Source: JBFWRK01 sp050248955
Lineage (GTDB): Bacteria; Actinomycetota; Acidimicrobiia; Acidimicrobiales; Ilumatobacteraceae
DNA length: 8,301 bases
Direction: 5' to 3'
NCBI GenBank assembly: GCA_050248955.1
Contig: JBFWRK010000048.1
Coordinates: 1 to 8,301 of the forward strand
Below are positions 4,593-8,301 of the stretch, piece by piece. The translations under genes and the position numbers were made by a program. The first letter of the stretch is position 1. Every line of letters starts with the position of its first letter. Below the pieces are notes generated by a model. That model worked only from the letters and a program-made list of their open reading frames with translations, was not told the origin of the DNA and made no database searches.

Positions 4593-7500
4593 ATGCCCAG
4601 GCGGACTGCTGCGACGAACATCCGCCTCGACGACACCATCACGGTCGACTCGACCGCGGCAGCGACGTTCGGCCCGGGACCGTCGGCGCGGCGGGCACGG
4701 CGTTCCCAGGTGCTGCGGGACCGCGCCGAGCGCTGGCAGCTGGGCGTGGTGTTCCTCGCCGTCGCCGCGTTCGTGCCGATGCTGGCGAGCAGGCCGGGGC
4801 GGCTGATCCTCGACACCAGCGACCGGCTGCACCTCGATCCCGGCGACGCGCTCACCTCGGCGGCGGCGCGATGGGATCGCATCGGCTCGCTCGGCGTGCT
4901 CGCCGACAAGACCTACGACCACACCTTCCCGATGAGCCCGGTGTTCTGGTTCGGCGACAGGATCGGCCTACCGATGTGGGTCACCCACCGGCTGTGGCTC
5001 GGCCTGCTGCTGTTCGCCGCCGGCACCGGCGTGCTCTTCCTGTTGCGCACGATGAGCTGGAACGGGCGCGGCTGGTTGCTCGGGGCCCTCACGTACCAGT
5101 GCTCGCCATACGTGCTGCTCTACGCCGGTACCCGCTCCACCGTCCTCCTGACCTGGGCCGCGCTCCCCTGGCTGATCGCCTTCACGATGCGCTCGCTCGT
5201 CGAGTCGGGCTGGCGCTCCCCGGCGAGCTGCGCGGTGGTCGTCGCACTGGTAGGCGCCGGGAACATCCCTGCGACGCTGTACGTCGCGCTCGCCTGCCTC
5301 GCCTGGGTCCTCTACGCCACGATCGCCACGAAGGACGTCGAATGGCGTCGCGCGCTGCGGGCGTTCGCTCGCATCGTCTCGCTGTGCACGATCGTGTCGA
5401 TCTGGTGGATCACGCGCCTGCTCACGAACCCGGGGGCGGTCTTCGCCGACATCCGCGCCAACGACCCACTCGACGCCGTGCAGGCATCGAGCCCCGTGTC
5501 GGAGGTGGTGAGGGGGTTCGGCAGCTGGCGGCTCTACACGCTCGACCCGTCGAACGCCATCGCCGCCGGCGCCGACCTCCAACGATCGCCCTGGTTGATC
5601 GCCGTCGGCTTCGCGCTCCCGGCGATCGCGGTCGCCACCCTGGTACGGGTCCGCTTCCCCTACCGGTTGTACTTCGTGACGCTGTTCGCCCTCGGTGCGG
5701 TCCTGTCGACCGGCACGTACGCGACCGACGACCCCGAGCCGTCGGCGCACCTACTCCGGGTGATCGTCGAGCACGGACCGGGGGCCCTGCTCAGCCCCAC
5801 CAGTCGTGCCCTCCCCCTCTTCTGGCTCGCGGTGTCGGTCAGCGTCGCCGTCGGCGTGCACCGGTTCATCCTCGTCGCCCCGCGAACGACGGACACCGCG
5901 CGGTTCGGCGTGGCGCTGCTGATCCTGCTCGGGACGCTGCCGCTCTTCCGCGGCACGGCGCTCGACGGTGCGCGCGCGATCGCCGACGGTGTGCCGCAGT
6001 ACTGGCACGACGCCGCCGACTACGTGAACGGGATCGACTCGTCGAGCAACATCCTCGAGCTCCCCGCGCTCGCGCAGGGCACCTACACCTGGGGCTCGCC
6101 GAACCAGCCGATCTCCTATGCGCTCTTCGACAGGCCGGTCGGTCTCACCGATCCCGGCTCGGCACCGGCGGACGGCGCGGCGACGCTGCTCCGCGAGTTG
6201 GATCTCCGGATCCAGCGCGGCGAGCTCGAGCCGCGCGATCTGACCACCGTCGCCCGCCTGCTGTCCGCCGACACGGTCGTCCTGCGCGCCGACGGCGTCG
6301 GCGACGCGCCCCGCGTAGACGCGGTGCGAGCGCTGCTCGCCACGGCGCCGTCGATCGGGCCGCCGCGTCGCTTCGGGACGACGGCCGACGGCGATCCGGC
6401 GATCGAGGTCTACCGCGTCGAAGGCGGAGCCGCCCGAATCTCGACGATCGCCGCCGATCGGTTGGTCGTGATGTCCGGTTCCGCAGCCGGCGTGCTCGAC
6501 CTGGTCCAAGCCGGCATCGTCGACGAGGAGCTGCCGCTGGTCGTCGACGAGGCAGATCTCCTGGCCGAGGACATCGACAGCAGCGTCCCGGACCTGGCGC
6601 CGGTCGCGCTCACCGACTCGGAGCGACCCGTCGTCACGGACCGGTTCGCCCGGCCCGGGACCGAGCAGGACCCGGACACGTCCGCACGGACGACCATCGG
6701 CTGGGAGGGCGTCGCGGCGATCGCGGCGCTGCCGGCGGATGGCGACGACCCGGTCGACCCGGAGCACCGACTCGTGCGCGCGTTCGACGACGACCCGGCG
6801 ACGAGCTGGCTCACGGTTGGCCGATCGACGCCCGTCGGTGCGTCGATCAACGTGCTGCTCGACGCACCGTTGACCGCGAGCTCGATCACGATCGCGCAGC
6901 CGGCCGCGGAGGCCGCGCGCCAGGTCACGACGGTGCGGCTCGTGTTCGACGCGCTGGACGCGCTGGTGGTCGAGCTCGATGCGACATCGTCGACCCGGGA
7001 CGGCCAGACCATCGTGTTCCCGGAGCGGACCTTCCGGTCGCTCAAGATCGCGATCGACGACGTCGCACCCGACGATGCGGCGCTCCCCGCCGGCTTCAGC
7101 ACCCTGGACATGGAGGGCCTGGATCCGACCGAGGTGCTGCGGTTGCCGGCGGGGCGGCAGGCGCTCGACAACCGGGACAGCCACCCGCTCGTGGTGAGCA
7201 TGACCCGCTGGCGCGCAGCGTCACCCGGCGCCCCGCCGCTCGAGACGCGCTTCCGGCGCAGCTTCGTGGTCGAGACCCCACGCGAGATGCTGGTCGACGT
7301 CGCGGTGCGTGGCGATCCCGGCTCCGACTGCCGGTCCGATCTCCTCACCGTCAACGGCGAACCGGTCAGCCTGCAGGTGGACAACGGGCAGTCGTCGCGC
7401 CTTTCGGACGGACTGTTCGCGATGCAGCTCTGCGGCGAGGATCCCGTCTCCATCCTGGCGGAACGCAACGTGGTCGAGACCACACCACCGACCGACCCGC

Positions 7501-8276
7501 CCCGGCAGGTCACCGTCGAACGGGTCGTCCTGCACTCGGAGATCGGCCGCGATCCGTCGTCCCTCCTCGTGCTCGCGCCGCCAGTCGTCAGCACGAGCAG
7601 GCAGACGTCGGCGACGGTCAAGATCCCCGACGCGTCGGCGCCGCTCTGGGTCGTTCAAGCGGCGAGCGTGAGCAGGAGCTGGAGCGCCGAGTTGGACGGT
7701 GACGCCGTGGCCGCCGCCCGGCGCGCGAACGGGTTCGCCTCCGCCTGGCCGATCACCCAGCCCGATGGGCAAGAGCACGAGGTCAAGATCCGCTTCAAGC
7801 CGCAGCGGGCGATCGACATCGCGGTGATCGTGTCCGCGGCCGGCTTCGTGCTCGTCCTCGCCCTGGCCCTCAGACCGCGACGGTCGAGCGCCGCCGCCCC
7901 GCTGCAGCCGCCGCCGGGCGATCCACGACGGTACGTCCACCCGTTGGTCGTCGTCATGGTGTCGCTCGGCGTCTTCGGGCTCACGGCCGGGCCACTCCCG
8001 GGCATCATCGCCGGGCTCACCGCGCTGCTCCTCGAGCAACGCCCGCACCTGTTCAGCCGTGCCGCCTGGTTGCCGAGCTCGCTGCTCCTCGGCGCAGGCG
8101 TGGGCCGTGCCCTGTGGCAGGCGATCGAGAAGCCGGCGATCGGGCCGACCTGGCCTGCGGCGGCACCCGTCGTCGACGGCATCGTCTGGGTGGCGCTGTC
8201 GATGGCCGTCGCGATGGCGCTCGCGAACACCGACCACCGCCCATCGATCCGCCCGCCGATCAGATCACGACGATGA
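4593..8276 (+). CDS. aftD: AftD-like alpha-(1->3)-arabinofuranosyltransferase family membrane protein
   Basis: The protein has 1227 residues, shorter than M. tuberculosis AftD (about 1400). AftD is a GT-C enzyme that adds arabinofuranose from decaprenylphosphoryl-arabinose to cell-wall arabinan outside the membrane. Order: a basic cytoplasmic N-terminus (1-47); a multi-helix membrane region to about 455, with first helix about 50-65, an external loop holding ILDTSDRL (72-79, Asp74 and Asp77 as catalytic candidates by analogy with GT-C enzymes), then the AftD-type segment TFPMSPVFWFGDRIGLPMWV (111-130) and THRLW (131-135); a long extracytoplasmic part (about 455-1070) beginning with an AftD-like YWHDAADYV...YTWG stretch and containing a discoidin (F5/8 type C)-like carbohydrate-binding module around 710-815 (AFDDDPATSW at 730-739); and about four C-terminal helices between 1075 and 1215. 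The ATG is supported by the leaderless promoter. Presence of a DprE1 homologue nearby supports an arabinose donor. The acceptor is unproven, and a different GT-C specificity is possible. Confidence 0.85.
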   Translation: MPRRTAATNIRLDDTITVDSTAAATFGPGPSARRARRSQVLRDRAERWQLGVVFLAVAAFVPMLASRPGRLILDTSDRLHLDPGDALTSAAARWDRIGSLGVLADKTYDHTFPMSPVFWFGDRIGLPMWVTHRLWLGLLLFAAGTGVLFLLRTMSWNGRGWLLGALTYQCSPYVLLYAGTRSTVLLTWAALPWLIAFTMRSLVESGWRSPASCAVVVALVGAGNIPATLYVALACLAWVLYATIATKDVEWRRALRAFARIVSLCTIVSIWWITRLLTNPGAVFADIRANDPLDAVQASSPVSEVVRGFGSWRLYTLDPSNAIAAGADLQRSPWLIAVGFALPAIAVATLVRVRFPYRLYFVTLFALGAVLSTGTYATDDPEPSAHLLRVIVEHGPGALLSPTSRALPLFWLAVSVSVAVGVHRFILVAPRTTDTARFGVALLILLGTLPLFRGTALDGARAIADGVPQYWHDAADYVNGIDSSSNILELPALAQGTYTWGSPNQPISYALFDRPVGLTDPGSAPADGAATLLRELDLRIQRGELEPRDLTTVARLLSADTVVLRADGVGDAPRVDAVRALLATAPSIGPPRRFGTTADGDPAIEVYRVEGGAARISTIAADRLVVMSGSAAGVLDLVQAGIVDEELPLVVDEADLLAEDIDSSVPDLAPVALTDSERPVVTDRFARPGTEQDPDTSARTTIGWEGVAAIAALPADGDDPVDPEHRLVRAFDDDPATSWLTVGRSTPVGASINVLLDAPLTASSITIAQPAAEAARQVTTVRLVFDALDALVVELDATSSTRDGQTIVFPERTFRSLKIAIDDVAPDDAALPAGFSTLDMEGLDPTEVLRLPAGRQALDNRDSHPLVVSMTRWRAASPGAPPLETRFRRSFVVETPREMLVDVAVRGDPGSDCRSDLLTVNGEPVSLQVDNGQSSRLSDGLFAMQLCGEDPVSILAERNVVETTPPTDPPRQVTVERVVLHSEIGRDPSSLLVLAPPVVSTSRQTSATVKIPDASAPLWVVQAASVSRSWSAELDGDAVAAARRANGFASAWPITQPDGQEHEVKIRFKPQRAIDIAVIVSAAGFVLVLALALRPRRSSAAAPLQPPPGDPRRYVHPLVVVMVSLGVFGLTAGPLPGIIAGLTALLLEQRPHLFSRAAWLPSSLLLGAGVGRALWQAIEKPAIGPTWPAAAPVVDGIVWVALSMAVAMALANTDHRPSIRPPIRSRR

Positions 8277-8301
8277 GACCGTCCGGCACGATCTTGAGCT
8301 C
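8260..8301 (-). CDS. Probable 3' end of a convergent gene of unknown function (partial)
   Basis: Read on the minus strand from the window edge, one frame gives 13 residues, ELKIVPDGLIVVI, ending at TGA (8262..8260). The codons are mostly G or C in third position, as expected for a real gene here, and the stop lies just within the 3' end of the AftD-like gene, giving a 17-bp convergent overlap. One of the other two minus-strand frames contains a stop; the other is open but only continues a shadow frame antisense to the AftD-like gene. Too little is visible to name a family. Confidence 0.42.
   Translation of the reverse strand, partial: ELKIVPDGLIVVI

Noticed and set aside
5751..7184. Minus-strand open frames opposite the AftD-like gene, including 5751..7184 and 7221..8237
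   Set aside because: They have Arg/Asp/Gly-rich shadow composition and no motif, and lie entirely antisense to a well-supported gene.
4871..7702. Very long alternative plus-strand frame (943 codons) within the AftD-like gene
   Set aside because: It translates to Arg/Pro/Gly-rich sequence without domains, while the frame at 4593..8276 has membrane helices and AftD motifs; this is a GC-driven shadow.

Overview
The window is a GC-rich, gene-dense stretch typical of an actinomycete (Actinomycetota). It carries five complete genes, the probable last 13 codons of a sixth, and gaps of only 46 to 75 bp between the complete genes. The gene content (a DprE1-type oxidase, an AftD-type arabinofuranosyltransferase, a glycosyltransferase fused to a methyltransferase, and two stand-alone methyltransferases) points to a locus building a cell-surface glycan, probably one containing D-arabinofuranose. 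Class Acidimicrobiia is my best guess from recalled family resemblance only, and nothing in the window proves it.

Layout: the left part is read on the minus strand. A methyltransferase of the Methyltransf_24 type (1443..2189) is followed by a DprE1-like FAD oxidase (29..1387), whose last codons and stop lie inside a 13-bp tandem repeat (1..39, three perfect copies). From a divergent 75-bp intergenic region (2190..2264) the right part is read on the plus strand: a Methyltransf_11-type methyltransferase (2265..3062), a GT2 glycosyltransferase fused to a second methyltransferase domain (3110..4546), and a 1227-residue AftD-like membrane glycosyltransferase (4593..8276). At the right edge a convergent minus-strand gene probably ends at 8260, overlapping the AftD-like gene by 17 bp.

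How the genes may work together: in mycobacteria DprE1 (with DprE2) makes decaprenylphosphoryl-D-arabinose, and this lipid-linked sugar is the donor used by GT-C arabinosyltransferases such as AftD outside the membrane. Finding a DprE1 homologue with nearly all mechanistic residues and an AftD homologue within about 3 kb of each other suggests a donor-plus-transferase pair. The GT2 domain and three separate methyltransferase domains would add or modify other sugars. Substrates and product are inferences.

Most notable points: the DprE1 homologue has alanine at the position of M. tuberculosis Cys387, the residue attacked by benzothiazinone drugs; all five genes have a (T/C)ANNNT hexamer 6 to 9 nt upstream of the start codon, suggesting leaderless transcription; and a perfect 24-bp palindrome lies inside the 2265..3062 gene. 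I see no tRNA, rRNA, CRISPR array, insertion sequence or phage gene. No stretch longer than 300 bp lacks a gene.
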